The translations under genes were made by a program, and so were the position numbers. From Cyclobacteriaceae bacterium (lineage in GTDB: Bacteria; Bacteroidota; Bacteroidia; Cytophagales; Cyclobacteriaceae), in contig JAHBTX010000004.1 in NCBI GenBank assembly GCA_019638395.1, positions 62,001-126,000 on the forward strand: a DNA stretch of 64,000 nt, in the 5' to 3' direction. Below are positions 1 through 8,800 of the stretch, in pieces. The notes under the pieces were generated by a model. The model did not search any database. It was not told where the DNA came from and saw nothing but the letters and a program-made list of their open reading frames with translations. Within the stretch, counting starts at the first letter, position 1; each line of letters begins with the position of its first letter.

Positions 1-2
1 TG

Positions 3-827
3 ATTACGCTTTCAGCCGGTAATTTTTCCGCAAATGTTGGTGCACGTTTTCAGTGGGAATTGAATGGCGATCCGCGCACGATTGGCGATCGGGTTGATTT
101 GATTACCAGGTTAGTCCCGGGCCGGTCGGGTATTCTGGGTGTTCAGTTGCATCGCGAAACAATTTCGCTCGGTATGTCTTATGATTTTCCGGTGTTTAGT
201 AATCCCTCCAATCAGGGAGCGCTGGAAGTGGGGTTGCAGGTTCGTAAGTTAGTAAAGACACGGTATCAGAAAATGCGCGAAAAGCGATTAGCAGAAGTAG
301 CCCGGAAAAAGGAAGCAAACAAAAAGCCTGTTGCAAAATCAAACATTACAGCAGTAGATTCAATCAAGTCTGCTACTCCGGTTGATTCCGCCATGCAAAC
401 AACCGCACGAGCGGATTCGCTTAAACAAACTACACCTAACCCTGTGGTTAATGTTGGGCCATTTGCACAGCAGCCATTGGTAGTAGAGCGCAAGGTGCTG
501 CATTTTAACTTTGAATTTAATTCGGCTGATCTGGATGAGGAAGCGGAAGACTTTTTAAAAAATCTTGCTCATACCCTTCAGCAAAACGAATTGTTAAACC
601 TTATAATTGAAGGCCACACCGATAATATAGGCAGCGATAAATTTAACCTGCGATTATCGCAAAGGCGTGCCGATGCCGTGAGGCATCAACTGATAAAAGC
701 TGGGATAAATCCAGGCCGCATAAAAAGTGAAGGAAAAGGCATGCGCGAACCACTGAATGAAAACCTGACAGATAAACAACGTGCTGAAAATCGCAGAGTG
801 GTATTAACGCTGGTTCAAGAGCAATAA
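3..827 (+). CDS. PorP/SprF-type T9SS barrel fused to OmpA domain (5' partial)
   Basis: The frame is open from base 3 with no stop before it, so the gene begins outside the window and only its last 274 codons are visible. The first ~85 residues end in strands of the kind that close PorP/SprF outer-membrane barrels (SLGMSYDFPVF, GALEVGLQVRKL). A Lys/Ala/Thr-rich linker follows, then an OmpA_C peptidoglycan-binding domain over the last ~115 residues with GHTDNIGSDKFN, LSQRRADAV and a terminal NRRVVLTL. In the known type IX system PorP is a separate protein linked to peptidoglycan through PorE; here the two functions appear to share one chain. Location (barrel in the outer membrane, OmpA part in the periplasm) is inferred. 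The OmpA half is certain; the barrel half rests on a short stretch. Confidence 0.8.
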   Translation: MTLSAGNFSANVGARFQWELNGDPRTIGDRVDLITRLVPGRSGILGVQLHRETISLGMSYDFPVFSNPSNQGALEVGLQVRKLVKTRYQKMREKRLAEVARKKEANKKPVAKSNITAVDSIKSATPVDSAMQTTARADSLKQTTPNPVVNVGPFAQQPLVVERKVLHFNFEFNSADLDEEAEDFLKNLAHTLQQNELLNLIIEGHTDNIGSDKFNLRLSQRRADAVRHQLIKAGINPGRIKSEGKGMREPLNENLTDKQRAENRRVVLTLVQEQ

Positions 828-830
828 GCA

Positions 831-1085
831 CTACTTAAATCGCAACTTGAAATATAAAAGTGAAGAAGCCAGCACCAGCGTAAGCATGTTGGCAACTATT
901 ACTGGTACATCGCCAATAATAATTCCATAAATCAACCACAACAGCACTCCAAAGCAAAAGAACGAAAACATCCCTAACGATAAATCTTTAGCCGAACCGC
1001 TTTTCCAGGTTTTAATTACTTGCGGCAAAAAAGCGATGGTTGTGCAGGAGCCCGCAGCCAATCCAAGCAATTGAGTAATATTCAT
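831..1085 (-). CDS. SemiSWEET-type sugar transporter (PQ-loop, 84 aa)
   Basis: An 84-residue membrane protein with three predicted helices (about residues 4-24, 36-56 and 60-79) and the PQ-loop signature FLPQVIKTWKSGSAKDLS in helix 1. The length and single triple-helix bundle are those of bacterial SemiSWEETs, which work as dimers and carry small sugars passively across the inner membrane. It converges on the preceding OmpA-fusion gene with 3 bases between the stop codons and has its own promoter box just upstream. The substrate cannot be read from the sequence. Confidence 0.88.
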   Translation of the reverse strand: MNITQLLGLAAGSCTTIAFLPQVIKTWKSGSAKDLSLGMFSFFCFGVLLWLIYGIIIGDVPVIVANMLTLVLASSLLYFKLRFK

Positions 1086-1103
1086 AGTTTTTATTTTTCA
1101 ATG

Positions 1104-1111
1104 CAAAGATA
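1104..1111 (-). promoter_or_regulatory. Bacteroidota -7 box (TATCTTTG) of the SemiSWEET gene
   Basis: Read on the minus strand this is TATCTTTG, an exact match to the Bacteroidota sigma-A -7 consensus TAnnTTTG. It lies 18 bases before the ATG at 1085, implying a very short leader. I could not see a convincing TTTG -33 element at the usual spacing. Confidence 0.55.
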
Positions 1112-1167
1112 CGGCTACGAAAGTAGCGGGTTGTGTGCGTGTAAGATTATTCGCTATGTAACTCAGT

Positions 1168-1505
1168 TCAATCGTTTGCTGAGTTTTTATTTGCTAACCA
1201 AATAAGTGAATTAAGAATTAATGTGTTCTGGTCTGAACTGGAAAATGTATTGGATAAGGTTCGGTTTGTGCCTCCTTCGTAATCCATATCATTATGGCCC
1301 ATGTTAAAATATATCATCCGATACCGGGTATTTGTCCACACAACAGGATAGTAACCACTATGCCAGATTTCGTGGGGCTTGGGGCCGGTGCCTACCGGAA
1401 AACTGGTTGAATCGATGGAAACAAGAATTTGAATGTTGGTATTGAGCCGTAGGTCATGTTGCCACCGATACCATTCGTTGTAGTAGTTTCAACATCAATC
1501 CAAAA
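1168..1505 (-). pseudogene. C-terminal relic of a ThuA-domain protein
   Basis: This fills most of the 437-base gap between the SemiSWEET and Gfo/Idh/MocA genes. On the minus strand 106 codons from 1488 to 1171 are open before a TGA at 1168-1170 and read as the end of a ThuA (trehalose-utilisation-like) domain: NEWYRWQHDLRLNTN, PHEIWHSGYYPVVW, MIYFNMGHNDMDYEGGTN, LILNSLIWLANK. The frame is closed upstream by TGA at 1489-1491; a short stretch in a neighbouring frame (WIDVETTT, from 1505) would join it by a one-base shift. No start codon or N-terminal half exists, because the Gfo stop codon lies only 17 bases further on. ThuA proteins often neighbour Gfo/Idh/MocA oxidoreductases, which fits an original pair in which the first half of thuA was deleted. 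Expression is unlikely. Confidence 0.8.
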
Positions 1506-1522
1506 TTATGAGTACCGATACT

Positions 1523-2878
1523 TTAATAATCATCGGTTAATGCAAATTCATTTTTTCGCTGCATCCATTTGCCTTGTGTAAAATCCGGAAACTCCACGCT
1601 CTCGCCACCTAATTGAATAGAAGATTCTGAAAGCGGGGTAATGGCGCTCCAAGTCACAGCATCATATACATCTTGTGGTGTATTGGTTTTCCGTTTTACC
1701 GATTCAATAAAGGCATGTAACACAAACCAATCCATGCCACCGTGCCCGGCCCCACTGGCATCGTTGCCATATTTTTTCCAGAGCGGATGATCGTATTTAT
1801 CCAACCACGCCTTGGCATCTTCCCATTGGTGTGGTTTGGGGCTTTGCCCTTCTATGTAAATAGATTTATTCACATCCATCCAAATGCCTTTGGTGCCTTG
1901 CACGCGAAACCCTAATGAATAGGGCCGAGGTAAGTTGGTGTCGTGTTGTAGTAAAATAGTTTCTTTGTTAGCGGTGCTGATCATGGTAGTAACCACATCG
2001 CCTAATTTGAAATTTACTTTTGCATTGGGGTGGTTGGCCCCACCCAATTTTACCACATGCTCATGCAAACCCTTTGCTTTGGTTGAGTACGAAACCAATT
2101 GTGTAAACCGATTGCCACGGTTAATATCAATCATCATGGCTACCGGGCCAATGCCGTGTGTCGGATATAAATCGCCATCGCGGTGCACAGAATGGTTTGT
2201 ACGCCATTGAGCTTCCGAAAAACCTTTCTCGCCAAACTCGGCACCACCACCGTACGGATTTTTGCCATCGTTAAATTTTACTTCGCGTAAATCGTGTTGG
2301 TAGCCACCTTGCAGATGAACAATTTCGCCAAACACATTTTGACGTACCATATTTAATACGGCCATTACATCGCGTCTGTAACACACATTCTCCAACATCA
2401 TTAGCGGCATGCCGGTACGTTCGCTGGTGTGCACCAGTTGCCAGCATTCTTCTACTGTCATGCCGGTAATTACTTCGCAGCCTACATATTTTTTGGCGTT
2501 CATGGCATCTAAGCACATTATGGTGTGCCATTCCCACGGAGTGGAAATGATAACCGCATCAATGTCTTTATTTTCTAAGAGTTTTTTGTATCCATAGGGT
2601 CCATCTATAATAACCTGTGGTTTTGGTTTGCCCGATTTTGTAACCAATGCAAGGCTCATGTCAATCATGCGTTGCTGTACATCGCAAATAGCCACCACCT
2701 CTGTATCAGCACGTTTCAATGCAAGATCCAGATGACCTTGCCCGCGTAAACCTACCCCAATAAAACCTACTCGTACTTTGGCAGCCTTGCTGTTTGCCAG
2801 CAGCACATTGGATGGCAGAATCGAAAAACCTAATCCGGCTGCAGCCGATGTTTTGATAAAATTTCTACGGGTAGTCAT
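1523..2878 (-). CDS. Gfo/Idh/MocA family oxidoreductase, Tat-exported, GH109-like
   Basis: A 451-residue NAD(P)-binding protein. Residues 4-5 are the twin arginines of a Tat signal (TTRRNFIKTSAAAGLGF), so it is probably exported after folding with its cofactor. A Rossmann motif GFIGVGLRGQGH follows at about residues 38-49, and AICDVQ ends the second strand. The motif DGDLYPTHGIGPV in the C-terminal part resembles the Tyr/His region of GH109 enzymes, which cleave N-acetylgalactosamine by an NAD-dependent redox mechanism; many relatives are uncharacterised. It starts 1 base after the Nudix stop codon, so the two are co-transcribed, and a ThuA relic follows. Family is secure; glycosidase activity is inference. 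Confidence 0.85.
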   Translation of the reverse strand: MTTRRNFIKTSAAAGLGFSILPSNVLLANSKAAKVRVGFIGVGLRGQGHLDLALKRADTEVVAICDVQQRMIDMSLALVTKSGKPKPQVIIDGPYGYKKLLENKDIDAVIISTPWEWHTIMCLDAMNAKKYVGCEVITGMTVEECWQLVHTSERTGMPLMMLENVCYRRDVMAVLNMVRQNVFGEIVHLQGGYQHDLREVKFNDGKNPYGGGAEFGEKGFSEAQWRTNHSVHRDGDLYPTHGIGPVAMMIDINRGNRFTQLVSYSTKAKGLHEHVVKLGGANHPNAKVNFKLGDVVTTMISTANKETILLQHDTNLPRPYSLGFRVQGTKGIWMDVNKSIYIEGQSPKPHQWEDAKAWLDKYDHPLWKKYGNDASGAGHGGMDWFVLHAFIESVKRKTNTPQDVYDAVTWSAITPLSESSIQLGGESVEFPDFTQGKWMQRKNEFALTDDY

Positions 2879-2879
2879 A

Positions 2880-3422
2880 TCAATTTAGTTTAAGTAACTG
2901 CGCTGTTTTTAAAATTCCAATTACACTCAGGCTGTCAGTAATCTTACCTTCCAAAACCATTTGGTATGCATCTTTAAATGGAAGTTTCCATGTTTTTAAA
3001 TCGGCTTCTGTTTCTTCTAAGTTATTTTTTTCTTGTATTAAGTCTTCGGCCAGAAAAATAAAACCTTCTTCATCGCTTACCGAGTTTGACAAATGTGTGC
3101 GTTGAATCATCGTCCAGGTTGTGGCAACCAAACCAGTTTCTTCCTGAAGTTCACGTTTGGCAGCTTCTAATGGATCTTCATTTAAAGGGCCACCGCCTTC
3201 CGGTATCTCCCAACTCCATTCATTTAAAGTATAGCGCCACTGCCCAACCAACCACGTGTTTCCATCGGCATCCACCGGCACCACACCAATGGCCTTGTTC
3301 TTAAAATGAACTTTACCATAAATGCCGTTACCGCCACCGGGGTTTATAACCTGGTATTCGGTTACGTTTATCCACCGGTTGTCATATTTTTCAGTTGCCG
3401 ATAATGTTTTCCACGGGTTCAT
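2880..3422 (-). CDS. Nudix hydrolase, ADP-ribose pyrophosphatase type
   Basis: A 180-residue Nudix protein. The Nudix box is complete: G-x5-E-x7-REL-x-EE-x-G spans GGGPLNE through REQEE-type residues (RELQEETGL), providing the glutamates that bind divalent metal. The layout, with MNPWKTLSATEKYDN at the start and WRYTLNEWSWEIPEGG before the box, is that of enzymes hydrolysing ADP-ribose and related nucleoside diphosphate sugars. I placed the start at the ATG at 3422 because MNPWKTLS is the usual N-terminus; an ATG nine codons upstream (3449) is possible. It is followed at once by the Gfo/Idh/MocA gene. The exact substrate is not determinable here. Confidence 0.85.
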   Translation of the reverse strand: MNPWKTLSATEKYDNRWINVTEYQVINPGGGNGIYGKVHFKNKAIGVVPVDADGNTWLVGQWRYTLNEWSWEIPEGGGPLNEDPLEAAKRELQEETGLVATTWTMIQRTHLSNSVSDEEGFIFLAEDLIQEKNNLEETEADLKTWKLPFKDAYQMVLEGKITDSLSVIGILKTAQLLKLN

Positions 3423-3523
3423 GGTGTTGTTAAAAAATTCAAAGTTCAAGATTGAAAATTTATTTCATTATTAGTGATGGATTACTTTGAATTTTAATTT
3501 CTGAATTTAGAATTTTGAATTGC

Positions 3524-4123
3524 ATGCTGATTTCTGCTTTTACTCCTGATCTGATTGAAGCTGGTTGCGATGAGGTGGGTCGCGGTTGCCTGGCAGGGCC
3601 GGTAGTAGCAGCAGCCGTCATTTTGCCGAAGCATTATCAACATGAATTGCTCAACGATTCCAAGCAACTCGGCAAGGAAGAGCGGCAACTACTTCAAACC
3701 GATATTACCCGCGATGCCCTGGCATGGGCAATAGCCGAAGTAAGCAATGAAGAGATTGATTCTATTAATATCCTAAATGCTTCGTTTAAAGCCATGCATC
3801 TGGCATTAGATCAACTGCAACTTAGGCCGCAATTTTTACTTATTGATGGCAATCGTTTTAAACCTTACGGGGACATTCCGTTTGAGTGCATTATAAAAGG
3901 CGATGGGGCATATTTGTCGATAGCAGCGGCTTCGGTACTGGCTAAAAATTACCGCGATGAGTTGATGAGTAAACTGGCCGATCAATACCCTGGTTATGGC
4001 TGGCATACCAATGTGGGTTACCCAACCGATGAACACCGCGATGGCATTCGTGCGTTGGGTATTACACCGTATCATCGAAAATCTTTTCAACTGCTGCCTT
4101 CGCAGCTTGAGTTATTTGAGTAA
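3524..4123 (+). CDS. rnhB: ribonuclease HII
   Basis: 199 residues, normal for RNase HII, which nicks the RNA strand of RNA-DNA hybrids and removes single misinserted ribonucleotides. Acidic active-site residues are visible: DEVGRG near the N-terminus with CLAGPVVAAAV after it, then LLIDGNRF and GDGAYLSIAAASVLAK. The C-terminal GYPTDEHRDGI is also typical. The ATG at 3524 is chosen over a TTG three codons earlier because it begins just before the first strand. It is followed after 8 bases by a DUF3667 gene. The upstream gap is AT-rich with iterated TTTGAATT-like words. Confidence 0.95.
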   Translation: MLISAFTPDLIEAGCDEVGRGCLAGPVVAAAVILPKHYQHELLNDSKQLGKEERQLLQTDITRDALAWAIAEVSNEEIDSINILNASFKAMHLALDQLQLRPQFLLIDGNRFKPYGDIPFECIIKGDGAYLSIAAASVLAKNYRDELMSKLADQYPGYGWHTNVGYPTDEHRDGIRALGITPYHRKSFQLLPSQLELFE

Positions 4124-4131
4124 TTTGGTTA

Positions 4132-5019
4132 ATGCCTTTTTCATTCTTTAAAAAGAAGCCCGATACGTTCGATTATGAAGAATCACGGATTTGCCGGTGT
4201 TGCAGCAACATGTTTAAAGGCCGATACTGTAACATTTGTGGTGAAAAGGTAATTGAACCCAGTGAGCGAACGTTTCTTGCTTTTCTTGATAATCTGTTGA
4301 ATGCTTTCACCTTTCTGGATGGAAAGTTTATTAAAAGTTTGAAGTTACTGATAACCCGACCGGGTCAGCTTTCGCGGAATATTGCTGATGGCTTGCGCGT
4401 ACCGTATATGAAAATGGTTTCGCTGTTTTTTGTAGCTAACTTCTTTTATTTCTTGTTTCCAATTTTTGATTCGTTTAACTCATCCTTGTATTCGCAAACG
4501 AATTTGATGGGTGAGCACAGCATTAAAGCCAAAGCCATTGTTGATCGTGAACTAAATAAGCGCCAGATTTCAATGGAAGAGTTTCAGGAAAAATACCAGG
4601 TACAATCCACCAATCTTTCGAAACTTCTGTTGGTAACATTAGTATTAGCTATGACCATCACCTACATGGTGATTAACTATTCGAAGAAAAATTATTTTTT
4701 TGATCATCTGTTGGTTTCATTGGAGTTCTACAGTTTTCATTTGCTGGTGAACATGCTCATGCTGCCGGCTATCACGCTGCTAGTTATAAAATTGGCAAGT
4801 TGGTTAGGCTGGGATTGGTCTGCTGTATTAACCGACAGAGTTTTTTCGATGCCAGTGTACGGATTGATTTTATACTTTTTATTCAGAGCCCAGCGCACAT
4901 TCTATAACCAAAAGTGGTATTGGGCTATACCTAAAGGATTAATGCTGTTTTACCTGATGACAGAAACTGTTCAGTTATATAGAAAGATGTTGTTTTATAT
5001 TACAGTTTGGACTATCTAA
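4132..5019 (+). CDS. DUF3667 membrane protein
   Basis: 295 residues. The N-terminus carries two Cys pairs, CRCCSNMFKGRYCNICG, which look like a small zinc ribbon, followed by ERTFLAFLDNLLNAFTFLDGKF and TRPGQLSRNIADG, the conserved core of DUF3667. At least four hydrophobic segments follow (about residues 100-118, 160-182, 198-225 and 238-255). The family is common in Bacteroidota and has no known function. It is spaced 8 bases after rnhB and 20 before the NRDE gene, so the three may share a transcript. Confidence 0.82.
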   Translation: MPFSFFKKKPDTFDYEESRICRCCSNMFKGRYCNICGEKVIEPSERTFLAFLDNLLNAFTFLDGKFIKSLKLLITRPGQLSRNIADGLRVPYMKMVSLFFVANFFYFLFPIFDSFNSSLYSQTNLMGEHSIKAKAIVDRELNKRQISMEEFQEKYQVQSTNLSKLLLVTLVLAMTITYMVINYSKKNYFFDHLLVSLEFYSFHLLVNMLMLPAITLLVIKLASWLGWDWSAVLTDRVFSMPVYGLILYFLFRAQRTFYNQKWYWAIPKGLMLFYLMTETVQLYRKMLFYITVWTI

Positions 5020-5039
5020 CGGCCGCAAAATTTTAAACC

Positions 5040-5816
5040 GTGTGTCTCGTCTTTATCGCCTTAAACTCTAATTCAGATTATAAAGTAATAGTCGCAGCAA
5101 ATCGCGATGAGTTTTATGCGCGCAAAACTGAGCCTGCCGCGTTTTGGAAAGATCATACGGAAATAATTGGTGGTCGTGATTTGGAAGCAGCAGGTACCTG
5201 GATGGCCATGAACACCCGTGGAAAGATTGCATTAGTTACCAACTATCGCGATCCGGCTGCTATTAATCCGCATGCACCTTCGCGCGGAAAGCTGGTATCT
5301 GATTTTTTAATAGGAGAGCACTCGGCTGAAGCCTATGTAAACGCAGTGAAAACAAAAGCAAGCCTTTACAACGGCTTTAACTTACTGGTGGCCGAGGTGG
5401 ACCAATGGTTTTATACATCTAACTACACCGATCAGGTTGAAATACTTCAATCAGGAATTTATGGTTTGAGCAACCACCTGTTAGATACACCCTGGCCCAA
5501 AGTTGAAAGTGGTAAAAAAAAATTTGCCAACATAATCAAGTCTGCTTTTGTGCCTGAACAATTATTTGAAATACTGGCTGATGAACAAATAGCCCACGAT
5601 AGCGATTTACCCGATACTGGAATTGGCTTGGAACGTGAGCGGGCTTTATCGGCCCGATTTATAAAAATGAAAGGCTACGGTACCCGCTGCTCTACTATTT
5701 TATTAATAGATTATAAAAACCGCGTGCAGTTTATTGAACGAACCTTTAACACTGAAACATTCAAATATCATACACGCGGTTATCGGTTTGGTATTATTGC
5801 ACCACCAACCGTCTGA
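5040..5816 (+). CDS. NRDE (TANGO2-like) family protein
   Basis: 258 residues starting MCLVFIALN, then AANRDEFYARKT, the signature NRDE block, IIGGRDLEAAGTWMAM and ALVTNYRDP. The family matches the eukaryotic TANGO2 protein; bacterial members are poorly understood, and the invariant Cys2 suggests an N-terminal nucleophile after Met removal. The start is GTG at 5040, fixed by the need for MC at the N-terminus. Its 3' end overlaps the convergent giant gene by 23 bases. Function remains unassigned. Confidence 0.85.
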   Translation: MCLVFIALNSNSDYKVIVAANRDEFYARKTEPAAFWKDHTEIIGGRDLEAAGTWMAMNTRGKIALVTNYRDPAAINPHAPSRGKLVSDFLIGEHSAEAYVNAVKTKASLYNGFNLLVAEVDQWFYTSNYTDQVEILQSGIYGLSNHLLDTPWPKVESGKKKFANIIKSAFVPEQLFEILADEQIAHDSDLPDTGIGLERERALSARFIKMKGYGTRCSTILLIDYKNRVQFIERTFNTETFKYHTRGYRFGIIAPPTV

Positions 5817-8800
5817 TTGTACCTGAAGCATTTTTTACGATGTAAACGCCAGGCGCCAGCGAGCTTGCGTCTAAACGGTTATCGTTTGTAATGCGCAGCA
5901 CCATTACACCCAGGTTGTTGTAAACCGCATAATCACCTTTTTTAGTAATAGTAACCGGTTCATGCCGGTTGGCCGGATTAGGATAAACAGTCCATTCTGC
6001 ATTCATATTTACCGCTACAATGTTTGAATAAGAAACGGTGCCATCATAATCAGTTTGCTTTAACCGGTAATAATTTATTCCTGCCAAGGGGTTAGTATCA
6101 ACAAACCGATAGGTGCTTGTACTATTTTTTGTGCCGTTGCCATCTACAGTGCCCAAACCAGTAAACTCAATGCCATCAGCCGAACGCTGAATGGTAAAGA
6201 AATCATTATTGAGTTCGGAAGCTGTTATCCAATCTAAGTTAACCCGACCATTATCAGCCTGTGCTGTAAAACTTAACAGTTCTACCGGTAGTGGGTTATC
6301 TAAACCTGAAGAACCCAAAGTAATAGGACTGAAACTGGTAATTACGCCTGCAGAAATTACAGTTCCATTTGTTGCATTACCTGTTGTGCCTCCGTTGCCG
6401 TGATTTACCCAAGCCGAACCATTCCAGCGTACTACGCGCAAGTTAGCAGGGTTGGTAATGTAAGGCCCCGTACAATCGGGGGTATTCCAACTTAAGGTTA
6501 CACTTACGTTCGATCCGCCCACAGCTGGATTGCGATCCAGCATCCAGTATTCGCACGAACTTACAGTAACTATACCTGTTGGATACGTGGTAGGCCCGCC
6601 AAATGCCTGACTTGCTTTAAAGTATTCGGCAGTAAAAAAATGTGCGGCATTACTAGGTGCTGAAATACTGATGGGCCTGTAGAAACCACCATCGCCCGTA
6701 GGAAAACTGAACGCATTCGTTCCTGTTTTTCGTACTGGGCCATCTACGTGGCTTGCATTTGAGCCTCCGGTTACCGTAGCTCCGTTGGCAAAGTTGAGGT
6801 AATTGCTGGCACTGGTAAATAACACACCATTTGTAAAGGTACCATTAGTGCTAATGGTTACATCGGTACCCAGCACGGCCAATCCACCGGTTTTATTAAT
6901 TGTAAACCTTCGGAAAACAGGAGAAGCTGCGCCAGATTTTATAACACTTTGAATGGCACCACCGGACATTACCAAAGTACCGTTGTTCGCACCAAAAGTA
7001 ATTGCGGCAGGTCCATCTACGGTAATGTTATTATAAAAATTACTGATTGAATTGTAAGCAGGTTGTAACGTACCGTTTGCCTGATTAAACGTAGCGTTGC
7101 CAATAAATTCATCAGTTGAGACATTACCCAATCTGAAAATGCCGGTGCCGGAATTGGTAAAGGTAGAGGCACCCCCGAAAACGTTACCACCGGTACTGCT
7201 ATCGGTTGAGGCTCCGGTTTTGATAAATGAGTTGGAGCCATTAAAAGAAGCACCATCCAAAAATAAGGTTGGTGCGGTTACAGATAAAGCGCCATTCCAG
7301 GTGGAGGAGGGGCCCGTTCTGAAAATAGAAGAACCGGTAAGCACCAGGTTTTGTGGTGTAGCACCAAATTGCGTAAACCGTTGCAAGCGTAGCTCACCTG
7401 CAGTAAAGCCTATGCCACCTATGCTAATGGTTCGGCCACTTGCCAGTGTGGCGGAGCCTGTTACACTTTCAGAGAAAATAATACCCACCCCATTGGTACT
7501 GTTTACTATAATATTCCCATTAAATGTGCTATTGCCAATGTAAGCCGGACGGATGTACGAGCTTCCGGTGTTGGTCATGGTAACATCGTTGTTGTAACTG
7601 CTGGCGGTAGCAAGCTCTAACAGCAGATCGTTCGAGCCATTATTAATAAGGTTAGTAACGCCATTAAAGGTATTGCTACCGTTGGTTCTTAAAAACCCGG
7701 AGCCACTTAATTGAATGGTGGTTGTACCGTTAAAAATTGTATTACCACTGCCGGTATTACCGGTTGCTCCGGTTTTTTCAAGGAATGCTGTTCCATTAAA
7801 AATTCCACCATTGATAAAAAGTTGTGGTGCGCGGAAATCAGCAGCACCATCAAATGAAATAGCAGGGCCTAAAACTAATGCAGCAGTTCCGGTTAACAAA
7901 AGCGTTTGTGGTGTTGCACCGGTTTGGGTAAACCTGCGCAACCGTAACTCACCTAAACTAAATCCAGTGCCACCCACTGAGATGGTTTTGCCTGCCGCAA
8001 GGGTAGCTGTGCCACCACCGCTTTCGCTGAAATAAATGCCACCACCAAAAGTGGAGTTAACAATTATGTTTCCGTTAAACGTTGTTCCGGGAATATTATC
8101 GGCCATGCGAATGGTAGATGAGCCCGTGTTGGTTAGTGTAAGATCGCCATTGAAGGTATCAAGTGCAGCTAATGCGAAGCGAAACCAGCCGCTGCCGGAG
8201 TTGGCGATGGTGGTGGTACCATTAAAGGTATTGCCACCATTGCTATCGTTATTGTTGGCACCGGTTTTTTCAAGATAGGTCGTGCCATTGTAAATCGCTC
8301 CTTCCAATGCAATTTGGGGTGATCGGAAATCCAGGGTACCATTAAATGTTGATGCAGGTCCGATTCGCAGCAAGGCAGTTCCGGTTAACAATAGTGTTTG
8401 AGGTGCTGTACCTATTTGGGTAAATCGTCTAAAACGTAATTCACCACTGCTAAAACCCAACCCGCCCACCTGCAGGCTGGCACCGGTTCCAAAAGTTGAT
8501 GTGCCTGTACCGTTATTGGAAAAGTAAACTCCACCGCTGCCTAAGGTTGAGTTAAAAGTAATGTTGCCATTAAATTGAGAGCCTGCAACGTTATGGGCAA
8601 GGTAAATAATATTAGAGCCAGTATTGGTTACGGTTAAGGCTCCATTAAAAGTATCGGGGGCTCCGTTGGCTGTTAGTAAATACCCGCTGCCAGAGTTCAC
8701 CAGCGTAGTGCTACCATTAAACGTATTTCCGCCTACGCCCGGGTTATCGATGGCACCCTTCTTTTCAATGTAAGCAGTACCGTTATAAGTAGTGCCATTC

